Part shown: positions 26,704 through 36,221 of the stretch, in pieces
Numbering within the stretch: position 1 is the stretch's first letter
Layout of the letters: the number at the start of each line of letters is the position of its first letter
Assembly (NCBI RefSeq): GCF_000970345.1
Contig: NZ_LAQU01000024.1
Span: forward strand, 19,405 to 83,404
Length of the DNA stretch: 64,000 nt
Direction: 5' to 3'
Source: Robbsia andropogonis
GTDB lineage: Bacteria; Pseudomonadota; Gammaproteobacteria; Burkholderiales; Burkholderiaceae
The notes under the pieces: model-generated
Seen by the model: only the letters and a program-made list of their open reading frames with translations
Database searches by the model: none
Told to the model about the DNA's origin: nothing
Program-made: the position numbers and the translations under genes

Positions 26704-27588
26704 ATGAATATTCGTTTCCTGGAAACCTTCGTCTGGCTCGCAAAGCTGCAGAATTTCCGCGCGACCGCGGAGAAGTTGCACACCACCCAGGCCGCGATAT
26801 CAAGCCGTATTGCCGCACTCGAAGAGAATTTCGATGTGCGCCTGTTCGATCGAAACTCCCGGGCGGCGAACCTGACGCCCGCAGGCCGGCGCATGCTGGC
26901 GTATGCGGAGCGGATCGTCCGACTCCACGATGAGATGCGTCGCGAAGCGGACGACGCAGACGAAGGCGCGGGGCTACTGCGCATCGGCGTGATCGAATCG
27001 ATCGTCCACAGTTTTTTCCCGGCGCTGATGTCCGCGATTCGGAGCCGCTATCCACGCCTTGAAATAGAAGTCACTAGCGACACGACCATCCATCTCGCAC
27101 GCTTGCTGCATGCCGATGCGGTCGACCTGATCCTCCAGACCGATCGCCTACCGCCGCCGGAATTCACCAGCTTGCCCTTACTGGAATTTCCGGTTCGATG
27201 GGTTGCCAGCCCGGCGCTTGCCTTTCCCTCCCGGACATTGACGCTGGCCGACCTCGCCGCCTATCCTATCGTCAGTTTCTCGCGTCATTCCGGGCCGCAC
27301 GCCGCCATCGAGCAGTTATTCGCAAGCGCGGTCGAACGTCCGGCGCGAATCAATTGCATTACCTCCGTTGCGGCGATGATCCGGCTCGTGGCCGATGGTT
27401 TCGGCGTCGCCGCGCTGCCGCCAGCGATCATCCAGCGTGAGTTGCGTGACGGCATGTTGGTGGTGCTCGACGTCGATGCCCCGTTTCCACCGCTACCGTT
27501 ACTTGCGGCCTATCGCACCCGAAGCCATCCAATTGCCGAGCGCATCGCCGAGCTGAGTCGTGAAATCGCCAGCCACTATGCGCATTGA
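26704..27588 (+). CDS. LysR-family transcriptional regulator
   Basis: DNA-binding regulator of 294 residues; winged helix includes FRATAEKLHTTQAAISSRIAALEENF and the effector domain follows. The Met at 26704 (MNIRFLETFVW) is where the family begins; the frame is open 18 codons upstream. It is divergent from the sugar-acid operon and may control it, although a DeoR regulator is also present in that cluster. Confidence 0.9.
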   Translation: MNIRFLETFVWLAKLQNFRATAEKLHTTQAAISSRIAALEENFDVRLFDRNSRAANLTPAGRRMLAYAERIVRLHDEMRREADDADEGAGLLRIGVIESIVHSFFPALMSAIRSRYPRLEIEVTSDTTIHLARLLHADAVDLILQTDRLPPPEFTSLPLLEFPVRWVASPALAFPSRTLTLADLAAYPIVSFSRHSGPHAAIEQLFASAVERPARINCITSVAAMIRLVADGFGVAALPPAIIQRELRDGMLVVLDVDAPFPPLPLLAAYRTRSHPIAERIAELSREIASHYAH

Positions 27589-27744
27589 CCGACGCCGCCC
27601 GTGTTGGTAAGGAATCGCGCTTCCATGGTTTGGCAATAAGCAAATCTTTTTGTTCCGAATTTTTTTTCTAGTTGGACCGTATCCGGGTCCGCCGTAACAC
27701 TGGCGTTTGCACCCATTTGCATCCTGCGGAAACTGGAGAACCCG

Positions 27745-29073
27745 ATGAATACAGCCCTGCCGCCCGATACTACTGCCGCGGCCCGCCCGGCGCACGCCGC
27801 GCCGCGCGTTGGGCGTGGCCGCCTTGCAGGCGCCAGCATGATCGGCACCTCGCTTGAATGGTACGACTTCACCATTTACAACACCTTGTCGGCATTGGTG
27901 TTCAACAAGCTGTTTTTCCCGTCCGTCGATCCGCTCGCCGGCACGATTCTGGCGTTTTCAACCTACGCCGTGGGCTATGTCTCGCGTCCGCTGGGCGGTT
28001 TTTTCTTCGGTAATCTGGGTGACAAGATTGGCCGACGCGCGGTGCTGATGCTGACATTGATCTTGATGGGCGTGTGCACGGCATTGATGGGCGCGCTGCC
28101 GACGTATGCGTCCATCGGCATTGCCAGCCCGATCCTGCTTGTCGCATTGCGGTTCGTTCAAGGCATTGCCCTCGGTGGAGAGTGGGCAGGCGCGGTACTC
28201 CTTGCGGTAGAGCATGGGGACCAAAAGAAACGTGGCTTGAACGCATCGTGGACACAGATGGGCCCGTCGTTCGGGACGCTGCTCGGCACCGGACTGATCG
28301 CGCTGTTGAATCTGTCCGTATCATCGGATGATTTCCTCGCCTGGGGCTGGCGTGTGCCCTTTCTGACCAGCCTGCTGCTGGTTGGATTCGGCTTCTGGAT
28401 TCGTCGCGGGGTGTCCGAGACACCTGCATTCGAAAAGCTGACACAGGCCCATGAAGTCGTGAAGGTCCCGGTCGCCGAGGTGCTCTCCCATTACTGGCGA
28501 CGCCTGCTGGTGGCCGGTGCGGCGCGCGTCGGTTCGGATGTCCTGTACGCGTTGATGGTTGTCTTCACCCTGACATATGTCACCACGGTTCTGAAGCTGC
28601 CCCGTAGCGTTGCCTTGACGGCTGTTTTACTCGGTACCGCCGTCAACGCCGCCGTCGTCCCCTTCTTTGGTGCGTTGTCGGATCGATTCGGCCGCAAGCC
28701 GGTGTATCTGTGCGGGGCGATTGGTGCGGTGATCTGGGCGTATGGCTTCTTCGTGCTACTGGATAGCGCGCACCCGGCGCTGATCGCACTCGCTGTCGTC
28801 GGCGGGCTGACACTGCATGCGGTGATGTATGGTCCGCAGGCATCGTTCGTGACCGAGCAGTTTCCCACCCGCGTCCGGTACGCCGGCTCATCCTTGACCT
28901 ATACCTTGTCCGGTATCGTCGGGGGCGGATTTGCGCCGCTGATCATCATCAGTCTGTACAAGCATTACCAGTCGACCGTGGCGGTGTCCCTCTATGTCAC
29001 CGCAGCCTTGGCCATCACGATCATCGCACTCCTCTGTGCCCGTGAGACCGCCCGTAAGCCCCTGGAACAGTAA
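27745..29073 (+). CDS. MHS-family MFS transporter
   Basis: Metabolite:H+ symporter type importer of 442 residues with 12 membrane segments. Motifs: SLEWYDFTIYNTLSALVF at the first helix, RPLGGFFFGNLGDKIGRR between helices 2 and 3, and GGEWAGAVLLAVEH in helix 5. GGAG lies ahead of the ATG at 27745. It precedes the DUF2848 gene by 9 bases, so the two probably form an operon. Relatives carry shikimate, alpha-ketoglutarate, proline or citrate; the substrate is not assignable. Confidence 0.9.
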   Translation: MNTALPPDTTAAARPAHAAPRVGRGRLAGASMIGTSLEWYDFTIYNTLSALVFNKLFFPSVDPLAGTILAFSTYAVGYVSRPLGGFFFGNLGDKIGRRAVLMLTLILMGVCTALMGALPTYASIGIASPILLVALRFVQGIALGGEWAGAVLLAVEHGDQKKRGLNASWTQMGPSFGTLLGTGLIALLNLSVSSDDFLAWGWRVPFLTSLLLVGFGFWIRRGVSETPAFEKLTQAHEVVKVPVAEVLSHYWRRLLVAGAARVGSDVLYALMVVFTLTYVTTVLKLPRSVALTAVLLGTAVNAAVVPFFGALSDRFGRKPVYLCGAIGAVIWAYGFFVLLDSAHPALIALAVVGGLTLHAVMYGPQASFVTEQFPTRVRYAGSSLTYTLSGIVGGGFAPLIIISLYKHYQSTVAVSLYVTAALAITIIALLCARETARKPLEQ

Positions 29074-29082
29074 GGAATTGCA

Positions 29083-29820
29083 ATGAGCACGTTAACGTTC
29101 GAAGTGCATGCCGCCGGCACGGCGAGCACGGGGGGCACGCCGATACCGGTTCAAGTCGATCATCTCGTGATCGCCGGATGGGCTGGTCGAGACCCCGTCG
29201 CGATCCAGGCGCATATCGATGAACTCGCCGCCATCGGCGTGGCGCCGCCGTCGTCCACGCCCTGCTTCTATCGCGTTGCCGACACGCTGCTGACGCAGTC
29301 GCCTGTTGTACAGATGTTGGGGGCGCGTTCCGGCGGGGAGATCGAATGTGTCTTGATGGATTCCCCGGCCGGCATCCTGGTCGCCATTGGCTCCGACCAT
29401 ACCGATCGCGAGATCGAGGCGTATGGCGTGGCGGTATCCAAGCAGGTATGCGCCAAGCCGATATCGCGCACCGCATGGCGCTACGCGGACGTTGCCGCAC
29501 ATTGGGATCAACTGCAGATGCAGTCGTGGCTGATCAAGGCCGACGGCACGCGGCGGCATTATCAATCCGGCACTGTCGCGGGCCTCTTGCAGCCACCGTC
29601 GTTGTGGTCGATGTATGGTCAGGCGGCAGGCGCACGCATGGCAACGCCCCCTCCCGCGTTGCCGGCGCATACGGCGATGTATAGCGGCACGCTTGCCGTG
29701 CATGGTGAATTGGCGACGATGACCGATGGAGACAGTTTCGTGCTGGAACTGACCGATCCGGTACTGGACCGCCGTCTGACGCATCGATATACCCTGGCGA
29801 TGTTGCCCATCGTTTCCTGA
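29083..29820 (+). CDS. DUF2848-family protein
   Basis: A 245-residue protein of the DUF2848 family (fumarylacetoacetate-hydrolase-like in some databases). Conserved parts include VDHLVIAGWAGRD, PPSSTPCFYRV and VAIGSDHTDREIEAYGVA, followed by SKQVCAKPISRTAWRY. No signal peptide. It follows an MHS transporter closely, as DUF2848 genes often do, so it probably acts on the imported metabolite; the reaction is unknown. Confidence 0.82.
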   Translation: MSTLTFEVHAAGTASTGGTPIPVQVDHLVIAGWAGRDPVAIQAHIDELAAIGVAPPSSTPCFYRVADTLLTQSPVVQMLGARSGGEIECVLMDSPAGILVAIGSDHTDREIEAYGVAVSKQVCAKPISRTAWRYADVAAHWDQLQMQSWLIKADGTRRHYQSGTVAGLLQPPSLWSMYGQAAGARMATPPPALPAHTAMYSGTLAVHGELATMTDGDSFVLELTDPVLDRRLTHRYTLAMLPIVS

Positions 29821-29921
29821 GACGGTGCGGCGCACGCAGTAACGATCGCGGCTCCAGGAACGGGTCTGTCGTCGATTCATCTCAGCGTGTGGCAGGCATT
29901 TTGTCGCGCCGTGCGCCTTTC

Positions 29922-31130
29922 CTAGCAGACTGCTTCAACCGTTGCCGGCCACATCCGGATAACGAAAGCGAGTGCCGCGCCCAAGGTAGACAGCGCCACG
30001 ACTGCCGGCCAGCCCCCCACTGCCAGCAGACTACTGCCAAGCACGGCTCCCAGCGCCATGCCCAGGAACATCGTCACGAACAACACCGCGTTTAGCCGGC
30101 TCCGCGCGGCCGGTTCGAGACCGTAGACGATACTTTGGTGCGATACCAGCGTGGCCTGCACGCCTAGATCGAAACCAATCGCACTGAGCGCAAGCAGGAT
30201 CAACTGTCCGTGCACGGATAACAACGGCATACAGAACATCGCGGCAAATGACACCGTCGCGATCAACGTTCCCAGGCGGGTACCAAAATGTGCGCCTCGG
30301 CTATCCGCGATCCGGCCCGCGATGGGCGCGGCCAATGCGCCGGCAGCCCCCGCCAGTCCGAATGCCCCGGCGCCGGCACTGCCGATATCAAACGGCGCGG
30401 CATGCAACATGATCGCCATCGTCGACCAGAATGCGCTGAATGCGACCTGCAATGCCCCCTGCGCCAACGCTGCTCGACGCAGCGCCGGATGACGGTGCCA
30501 GAGGCTGACCAACGATGCGAGCAGTTTCAGGTACCCCAACTGCGTCGTTGGTGCGAGGCGCGGCAGTTGCCGCCAGGCGATGACGGTGAATAACGCGATG
30601 CTGACCGCCGCCACCACGAACATCGCGCGCCAGCCGACATTCGCGGCCATGATGCCGCTGACGACGCGCGACAACAGGATACCCAGCAACAAGCCGGTCA
30701 TCACCGTGCCGACGACCCGCCCTCGCCGTGCCTCCGGCGCTAGTGCCGCGGACGCCGGCACGATGTCCTGCGCCAGCGTGGCGGACAAGCCTACGACGAG
30801 ACTGGCGAATAACAAGGCATGGACGCCTGGGGCGATCGCAGCCCCAGCCAGCGCCAGCGCCAATACCACCGCCTTCGAGAGAATGATCGTGCGACGATCA
30901 TAGCGATCTCCCAACGGCGCCAACAGCAGAAGGCCCAACGCATAACCCAACTGCGTCAGCATCGGCACGAGTCCCACCGTGCGGGAGTCGGCGTGCAGAT
31001 CGGCGCCGAGGATGCCGAGCATCGGCTGGTTGTAATACAGCGCGGCGACCGCAAGACCGGCGCCTGTCGCGAGAAAAAGGATCAACATCGACGAAGGTGT
31101 CGGATGGGAACGAGCAGAAATGGGGGACAT
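29922..31130 (-). CDS. MFS transporter (exporter type)
   Basis: Major facilitator of 402 residues with 12 membrane segments. The loop 2-3 motif is GDRYDRRTIIL, and PASAALAPEARRGRVVGTVMTGLLLGILLSR, split here as EARRGRVVG and GLLLGILLSR, matches drug or metabolite exporters near YgaY/NepI. It is divergent from a LysR gene at 31238, a common exporter arrangement. It converges with the DUF2848 gene. Substrate unknown. Confidence 0.87.
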   Translation of the reverse strand: MSPISARSHPTPSSMLILFLATGAGLAVAALYYNQPMLGILGADLHADSRTVGLVPMLTQLGYALGLLLLAPLGDRYDRRTIILSKAVVLALALAGAAIAPGVHALLFASLVVGLSATLAQDIVPASAALAPEARRGRVVGTVMTGLLLGILLSRVVSGIMAANVGWRAMFVVAAVSIALFTVIAWRQLPRLAPTTQLGYLKLLASLVSLWHRHPALRRAALAQGALQVAFSAFWSTMAIMLHAAPFDIGSAGAGAFGLAGAAGALAAPIAGRIADSRGAHFGTRLGTLIATVSFAAMFCMPLLSVHGQLILLALSAIGFDLGVQATLVSHQSIVYGLEPAARSRLNAVLFVTMFLGMALGAVLGSSLLAVGGWPAVVALSTLGAALAFVIRMWPATVEAVC

Positions 31131-31237
31131 GATTAAAAAAAACCGAAAAGTCGATTGCGACGAAGTGGAAGCAGTGTCGCAATCTTCTCGTGATTTGCGT
31201 AGTGGCCTCGCAAGCAGAATTGTTATACGCTAGACGT

Positions 31238-32248
31238 ATGACCAGACGCGACATTCATACCTCACGCCCGATACTCGCAACCGACCGAATCGAGATCATG
31301 CAGACCTTCGTCAGGATCGTCGAGGCGGGTAGTCTGTCGGCTGCCGCGGCGCAGTTGGGTACGACACAACCGACGGTGAGCCGACGCCTGCAGTGGCTGG
31401 AAAAAACGTTTGGCGTGCGACTTTTGCAGCGTACGACCCATGCGATGAAGCTGACCGATGACGGCGAACGCTGCTATGACCGCGCAAAGCAATTGCTGGC
31501 GGACTGGGCCACCTTCGAAGCCGATGTACGTGGTGCGGATGCGGAACCTGCCGGGTTGCTGCGTGTCATCGCGCCGCACGCATTCGGACAGCAGCGCTTC
31601 ATTCCAGGACTCGCGCGTTTCATGCAGCGCTATCCCCACGTGCAGATCGAATGGCTACTGCACGACCGCGCCGCGGATTTCATCGCGGAAGGCGTGGATT
31701 GCGCGATCCATATCGGCGAGTTGCATGACCCGTCTCTGGTGGCGATTCTGGTGGCGCATGTGCCACGCATCATCGTGGCCGCGCCAGCTGTGCTGGCGGG
31801 TCACCCGATTCCGCAGGATCCGGAGGCGTTGACTGCCCTGCCCTGGCTGTCGTTGCAGCAATTCTATCGCAAAGACCTGACGTTGACGCATGCACTGACG
31901 GGTGCGACAAGGCACATTACGTTTCGCCCGCGAATGACAACCGATAGTCTTTATGCGGTGCGCTCGGCGGCACTGGAAGGTCTGGGTGTCTGTGTCGCGT
32001 CGTCATGGGTCGTGGGGGAAGACATTGCCGTGGGCGCGCTGGTGCAATTGGCGCCGCAATGGCAGGCGGCCCCGCTGCCGGTCTACCTGGTTTATCCTTA
32101 TGCGCGTTTTTACCCCGCGAAACTCCGGCGATTTACCGAGATGATGCGGGAATCCATCACGCACCAGATCGACGATCCGGATCGCACCGGCCTGTATTCG
32201 CCGCTCACGCCGCCGACACGGGTCATTCGTAAGCCGGATAGGACATGA
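31238..32248 (+). CDS. LysR-family transcriptional regulator
   Basis: Regulator of 336 residues. HTH is SLSAAAAQLGTTQPTVSRRL and the effector domain follows. The Met at 31238 gives a 20-residue leader before MQTFVRIVEAG, where similarity starts, so a later start is possible. Divergent from the MFS exporter gene, which it probably controls. Confidence 0.9.
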   Translation: MTRRDIHTSRPILATDRIEIMQTFVRIVEAGSLSAAAAQLGTTQPTVSRRLQWLEKTFGVRLLQRTTHAMKLTDDGERCYDRAKQLLADWATFEADVRGADAEPAGLLRVIAPHAFGQQRFIPGLARFMQRYPHVQIEWLLHDRAADFIAEGVDCAIHIGELHDPSLVAILVAHVPRIIVAAPAVLAGHPIPQDPEALTALPWLSLQQFYRKDLTLTHALTGATRHITFRPRMTTDSLYAVRSAALEGLGVCVASSWVVGEDIAVGALVQLAPQWQAAPLPVYLVYPYARFYPAKLRRFTEMMRESITHQIDDPDRTGLYSPLTPPTRVIRKPDRT

Positions 32249-32355
32249 AATGCATGGCATGCCTGATCATACTGCGCAACCGATTCTGGATGACTCCGCA
32301 GTGGATCAATGCCCACGGATTCCGATCACGCAGCGCAAGTTCAACCGGCATGCGG

Positions 32356-33069
32356 CTAGCGCGCGGAACCGTTTTTCGGTGCTAGATCATCGCCAACAAC
32401 ACGTACCGGCTCTTCGTCGCCGCGCAAAATCTTGCCGATCGCGATGGCCTCGAATGTCTTTCGGTATTTGCTCAGTATATGATCGCGACCACCTAGCACG
32501 CTCAGTGCGTCCGCATGACGATTCAGAAAATCGTCCGTCACTAATACGCGGTAATGCCGACCCTGAAACAGAAACGAAAACTGAAAAGCCGGGATGGCCT
32601 GTTGGCCTATGGGGAACAACCCTGCCGCCTCATCGTTGATAGCGCTTACCACGTGGCCGTCTATCGTGGCGTGTGAGGATTGCCGTTGCAACAAGGACGC
32701 AACGGTATCGATCAGCAACGGCAAGCGATAGGGCTTGTCGAACACCGCGTCAAACAGATCCTGCCTTTTGCGCGCCTGATCGCTCTGCACCGCGCTGGCG
32801 AGGATCACGGGAATCGTAGCGAACAAGGGATCGGATTTCAGCGCTTCCGCAAGCTCCTGACCCGACATCACCGGCATCATGAAATCGGTAATCACCAGCG
32901 CAGGCAACACGGCCTTGATCAGGTCGAGCGCGGCCCTGCCGTTCGATGCGGCGTACACCTCATAACCTTCGTCCTCCAGTACGAACGCCAGGGACTCGAC
33001 AATCAACGATTCATCGTCGACGATGACGAGCTTGGCCTTGGGCGGACGGTACGCGAGAGAGTCGGCCAT
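32356..33069 (-). CDS. Response regulator: receiver plus DUF1488-like C-terminus
   Basis: A 237-residue protein. Residues about 12-128 form a receiver domain with the acidic pair in VIVDDES, phospho-acceptor Asp in VITDFMMPVMSG and the Lys in VFDKPYR. The remaining 110 residues contain no DNA-binding helix; the stretch FQFSFLFQGRHYRVLVTDDFLNR with ILSKYRKTFEAIAIGKI resembles DUF1488. That second assignment is my inference and is weaker. The start ATG at 33069 overlaps the KaiC-like gene stop (TGATG), implying coupled expression. No histidine kinase gene is adjacent. Confidence 0.85.
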   Translation of the reverse strand: MADSLAYRPPKAKLVIVDDESLIVESLAFVLEDEGYEVYAASNGRAALDLIKAVLPALVITDFMMPVMSGQELAEALKSDPLFATIPVILASAVQSDQARKRQDLFDAVFDKPYRLPLLIDTVASLLQRQSSHATIDGHVVSAINDEAAGLFPIGQQAIPAFQFSFLFQGRHYRVLVTDDFLNRHADALSVLGGRDHILSKYRKTFEAIAIGKILRGDEEPVRVVGDDLAPKNGSAR

Positions 33070-34568
33070 CACGTTCCAGCGTTGTCAAGGCCGCCGGATG
33101 GCGTCTCGTGGTTCCGCTCCCCCTCGAGGAAAGGCAAATCGAGCAGGCCATCAACGAACAGGCCACGATCATTGAAGAAAAGCTTACGCGCAGATGAGTC
33201 AAATACGCTATCGCGCACTTTTACAGGAATCATGGCGCGCGCGATACCTTGCGGCGTTTCACGTTGTCGAATCAGTAACAGATTGTCCATCACCGACGAC
33301 AAGGCCGGTGCGGCCGCACCATAGCCCGCCCCGGATACCACGCGTGATTCAAGTGTGGCCACCGTTGTCACACGCAGAGCGCGCAATTCGTTGCTGAGCG
33401 CTGACAGGAACTCCGGCAGACGCCCCCCATTTCCGGCGGCCCGCTCAAACCCACCAAAACCATCGATTGCCACACGATGAACCCGAAACTGCCGCACCGC
33501 CTCAAGCAATTGATGGCCAAGCGCATCGAGAAGGTTTTCAGTCAGCGGATTCCACATGATATAAACCGCACCCGATGCGATCAGTGCCTCCAGATCAATT
33601 CCGAACGCCGCGGCTTTGAGCGTCAGACGCGCACGCGTCTCATAGAAGCCGAAATACAGCGCTGGATGTTCGGGCGTTGCCGCTGTCAGGAAATTGAGGC
33701 AGCATGTCGTCTTGCCACTTCCCGACGGCCCCAGCAACAATGTGACCGACGAAGCTGGCAGACCGCCACCAATCAACGGGTCCAGACCGGTAATACCGCT
33801 TGGAACACGCAAGGACTCGGGAGACTCCAGATTGCTCGGTCGCGCCAGCACCGCCTCGAGCCTGGGATAGACGGATATCCCATTCGAGGCAATGTTGTAT
33901 TGGTGCATGCCGTTGATCGCATCGCTGCCGCGCGATTTCGTCACCTTCAATTGACGAATCGTACGCGACCCTACTTCCTCGCTCTGCAATTGGATCACAC
34001 CATCAACCATTGTGTGTTCCGGGCTGGCGTCATCGATTCGTGCGCTAGTCAAAAACAGCACCGTGCAATGCGTAAATGCCGCGTGGCCTTGCAGTTCGGC
34101 TACGAAAGATTTGACATCCAAATCGGTGTCGCCCCGATCGCGTGCGTTCAGCAGCCCATCCATGACCAACATCGAGCATTGCTGGCGAGACAGTTCCTTG
34201 CGCAGCACGGCCACCAACGCTGACAATCCTTCATCGCGCAGTGTCTGGAACAAGCTGATGTAGACGAGTTCCGTGCCGATGACCGAAGCATCGAAGAAAT
34301 CGAGCGTCGACAAGGACTGGAACAACCGGTCGTGCGACTCCGCCAGCAGCGTAACGTAGAGGATCTTACTTCCTGCACGCGCCTGACCGAACGCCACTTG
34401 ATTGGCCAGGATCGTCTTACCTGCCCCGGGCATGCCCTGAATAATGTATGACGATCCGGCGATCACCCCCCCGCACAGGATGGTATCCAGGCCGGGCACG
34501 CCGCTCTGCACGCGCTGCAGTTGTTTTCCCATTTCAATCTTTATATGAGCCGCCTGATGAACTTGCAT
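33069..34568 (-). CDS. KaiC-like RecA-superfamily ATPase
   Basis: Protein of 499 residues with two RecA-like domains, as in KaiC. The first has GMPGAGKT (residues 45-52) and a catalytic-type Glu in LLAES; the second has GPSGSGKT (280-287) and Glu in FGFYETRARL. VTKSRGS ends the first domain as in KaiC. There is no KaiA or KaiB gene nearby. A Met 12 codons in (34532) is an alternative start. It is coupled to a response regulator gene, which suggests a signalling ATPase rather than a circadian clock proper. Confidence 0.85.
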   Translation of the reverse strand: MQVHQAAHIKIEMGKQLQRVQSGVPGLDTILCGGVIAGSSYIIQGMPGAGKTILANQVAFGQARAGSKILYVTLLAESHDRLFQSLSTLDFFDASVIGTELVYISLFQTLRDEGLSALVAVLRKELSRQQCSMLVMDGLLNARDRGDTDLDVKSFVAELQGHAAFTHCTVLFLTSARIDDASPEHTMVDGVIQLQSEEVGSRTIRQLKVTKSRGSDAINGMHQYNIASNGISVYPRLEAVLARPSNLESPESLRVPSGITGLDPLIGGGLPASSVTLLLGPSGSGKTTCCLNFLTAATPEHPALYFGFYETRARLTLKAAAFGIDLEALIASGAVYIMWNPLTENLLDALGHQLLEAVRQFRVHRVAIDGFGGFERAAGNGGRLPEFLSALSNELRALRVTTVATLESRVVSGAGYGAAAPALSSVMDNLLLIRQRETPQGIARAMIPVKVRDSVFDSSARKLFFNDRGLFVDGLLDLPFLEGERNHETPSGGLDNAGT

Positions 34569-34780
34569 TGGCCGATAGCGCGGGCGCGCACGGCCCGCGC
34601 ATGACCGTCGACATTATGATACATGATGGACCTGCGAGTTCGCATCGGGGAGCAATCCTTTCTCCCTCGGTGCCCGGCGTGGCTAAAGATTGGCACGGCA
34701 CACCCTGGACAGGATGCGTCGCGCTGGCTGTTGCATGAAAGTGTTTTGTAAGACGAATTAACCTTTCCGACATCGATCAT

Positions 34781-34804
34781 GAACGGCGCCGAAAGTCGCC
34801 GTTC
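34781..34804 (-). terminator. Hairpin after the cytochrome c gene (no U-tract)
   Basis: GAACGGCG (34781-34788) and CGCCGTTC (34797-34804) are perfect 8-bp arms with an 8-base loop, 13 bases past the stop of the cytochrome gene. No run of T follows on the leftward strand, so it is a stem that could end or protect the transcript rather than a classical terminator. Confidence 0.4.
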
Positions 34805-34816
34805 TGGTTTTGCTGA

Positions 34817-36214
34817 TCAATGTTTCGCCACCGGAGAAACCCGTTTTTGCGCCGCTTCCGTTGGCGTCGCCGGCAGGGTCTGGCGGACCTTCGCGACCAT
34901 GTCCGGTGTGACAGCAGGCGCATCGTTGCCCCAACCGGAACGAACAAAGGTCAGCAGCTCGGCGATATCGCGGTCGTCAAGACGCGACGCAAATGCCGGC
35001 ATGGCGTAATGCGTCGGAGCGGACGTTGTCCACGGCATTTCAGCGCCGGCGAGCACGATGTGGATCAATGACGTCGGGTCCTGGGTGTTGACCGTCGTGC
35101 TAAGCGCCAAGGCCGGGAACGTTTCTTTCCAACCCAGCCCATTCGTTCGATGGCATGCCGCGCAGTTGTTCAAGAACTGGATGGCGCCGTTGCTGCTCGC
35201 CTGGCCGTTATGGAACATTTGCTCGGTGGCGTTGTTATAGACCAGGGGAACCTGATCTGGATGCACGGCCTTCAGCGTCTTCAGATACGTTGCGATAGCA
35301 CCAAGATCATCGTCGGTCATGAACTGTGTGCTGTTCTCGACCACTTCAGCCATGCCGCCGAATGCCGCGGAATGGGCGTTACGCCCCCCCTTGAGGAATG
35401 ACACGATATCGGCCTCGGTCCACTTCCCCAGGCCATCATTGACATCACCACGCAGGTTCTTCGCGAGGTAGCCGTCGATCACCGCACCTGACAGGAACAT
35501 CGATCCGTCATCAGTCAAGGCGGATTCCTGCATGGTTACCTTGCGTGGCGTATGGCACGCCGAGCAGTGTGCCAACCCTTCGACCAGGTAACGGCCACGT
35601 GCCACCGGGTCGGCGTCTTGGATCGGCGTGTCCTCGGTCACGACATCGGGCGCGTACAGTTTGCGCCAGGCGGCCAAAGGCCAGCGCATTGACATGGGCC
35701 AGGGAATATCCGGTGCCTTGTTGGCTTGCGCCACCGGTGCGACACCATTCATGAAGTAGGCATACAGCGCCTTGATATCGGCCGGCTTGACCTTCGCGTA
35801 CGACGGATAAGGCATCGCCGGGTACAACGTATTACCATTTTTCGCCACGCCATGTCGCACGGCGCGATCGAAATCCTCGAGCGTATAGGTGCCGATGCCG
35901 TTGATCTTGTCCGGCGTTATGTTCGACGAGTAGATCGTACCGATGGGTGTCGCCATCGGCAGGCCTCCCGCAAACGACTTACCGCCCTTGGCCGTATGGC
36001 ATGCAATACAATCACCGACCCTCGCCAGATACGCCCCCTGCTTGATCTGTTGCGCCTGATCACCGTCCGGGGATGATTGCGCCGTTTGGGCATGGACTGT
36101 GGCAGGGGCACCGGTCAATCCCATCATCGCCGTGAGCACCAATGACGACAGAACGACCGATGCGCGCATCCTACGGACCGGTGCCGCGGCGCGTTTGGTA
36201 TTTTTTTTCATCAT
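34817..36214 (-). CDS. Triheme cytochrome c subunit of membrane dehydrogenase
   Basis: Electron-accepting subunit of 465 residues with a Sec signal ending near VHAQTAQ. Three heme sites are seen: CIACH (residue 69), CSACH (217) and CAACH (351), the pattern of gluconate, sorbitol or alcohol dehydrogenase cytochrome subunits. It passes electrons from the flavoprotein to the quinone pool or oxidase. It is the last gene of the leftward operon, 7 bases after the flavoprotein stop. No C-terminal membrane anchor is obvious. Confidence 0.9.
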   Translation of the reverse strand: MMKKNTKRAAAPVRRMRASVVLSSLVLTAMMGLTGAPATVHAQTAQSSPDGDQAQQIKQGAYLARVGDCIACHTAKGGKSFAGGLPMATPIGTIYSSNITPDKINGIGTYTLEDFDRAVRHGVAKNGNTLYPAMPYPSYAKVKPADIKALYAYFMNGVAPVAQANKAPDIPWPMSMRWPLAAWRKLYAPDVVTEDTPIQDADPVARGRYLVEGLAHCSACHTPRKVTMQESALTDDGSMFLSGAVIDGYLAKNLRGDVNDGLGKWTEADIVSFLKGGRNAHSAAFGGMAEVVENSTQFMTDDDLGAIATYLKTLKAVHPDQVPLVYNNATEQMFHNGQASSNGAIQFLNNCAACHRTNGLGWKETFPALALSTTVNTQDPTSLIHIVLAGAEMPWTTSAPTHYAMPAFASRLDDRDIAELLTFVRSGWGNDAPAVTPDMVAKVRQTLPATPTEAAQKRVSPVAKH

Positions 36215-36221
36215 CGACCCC

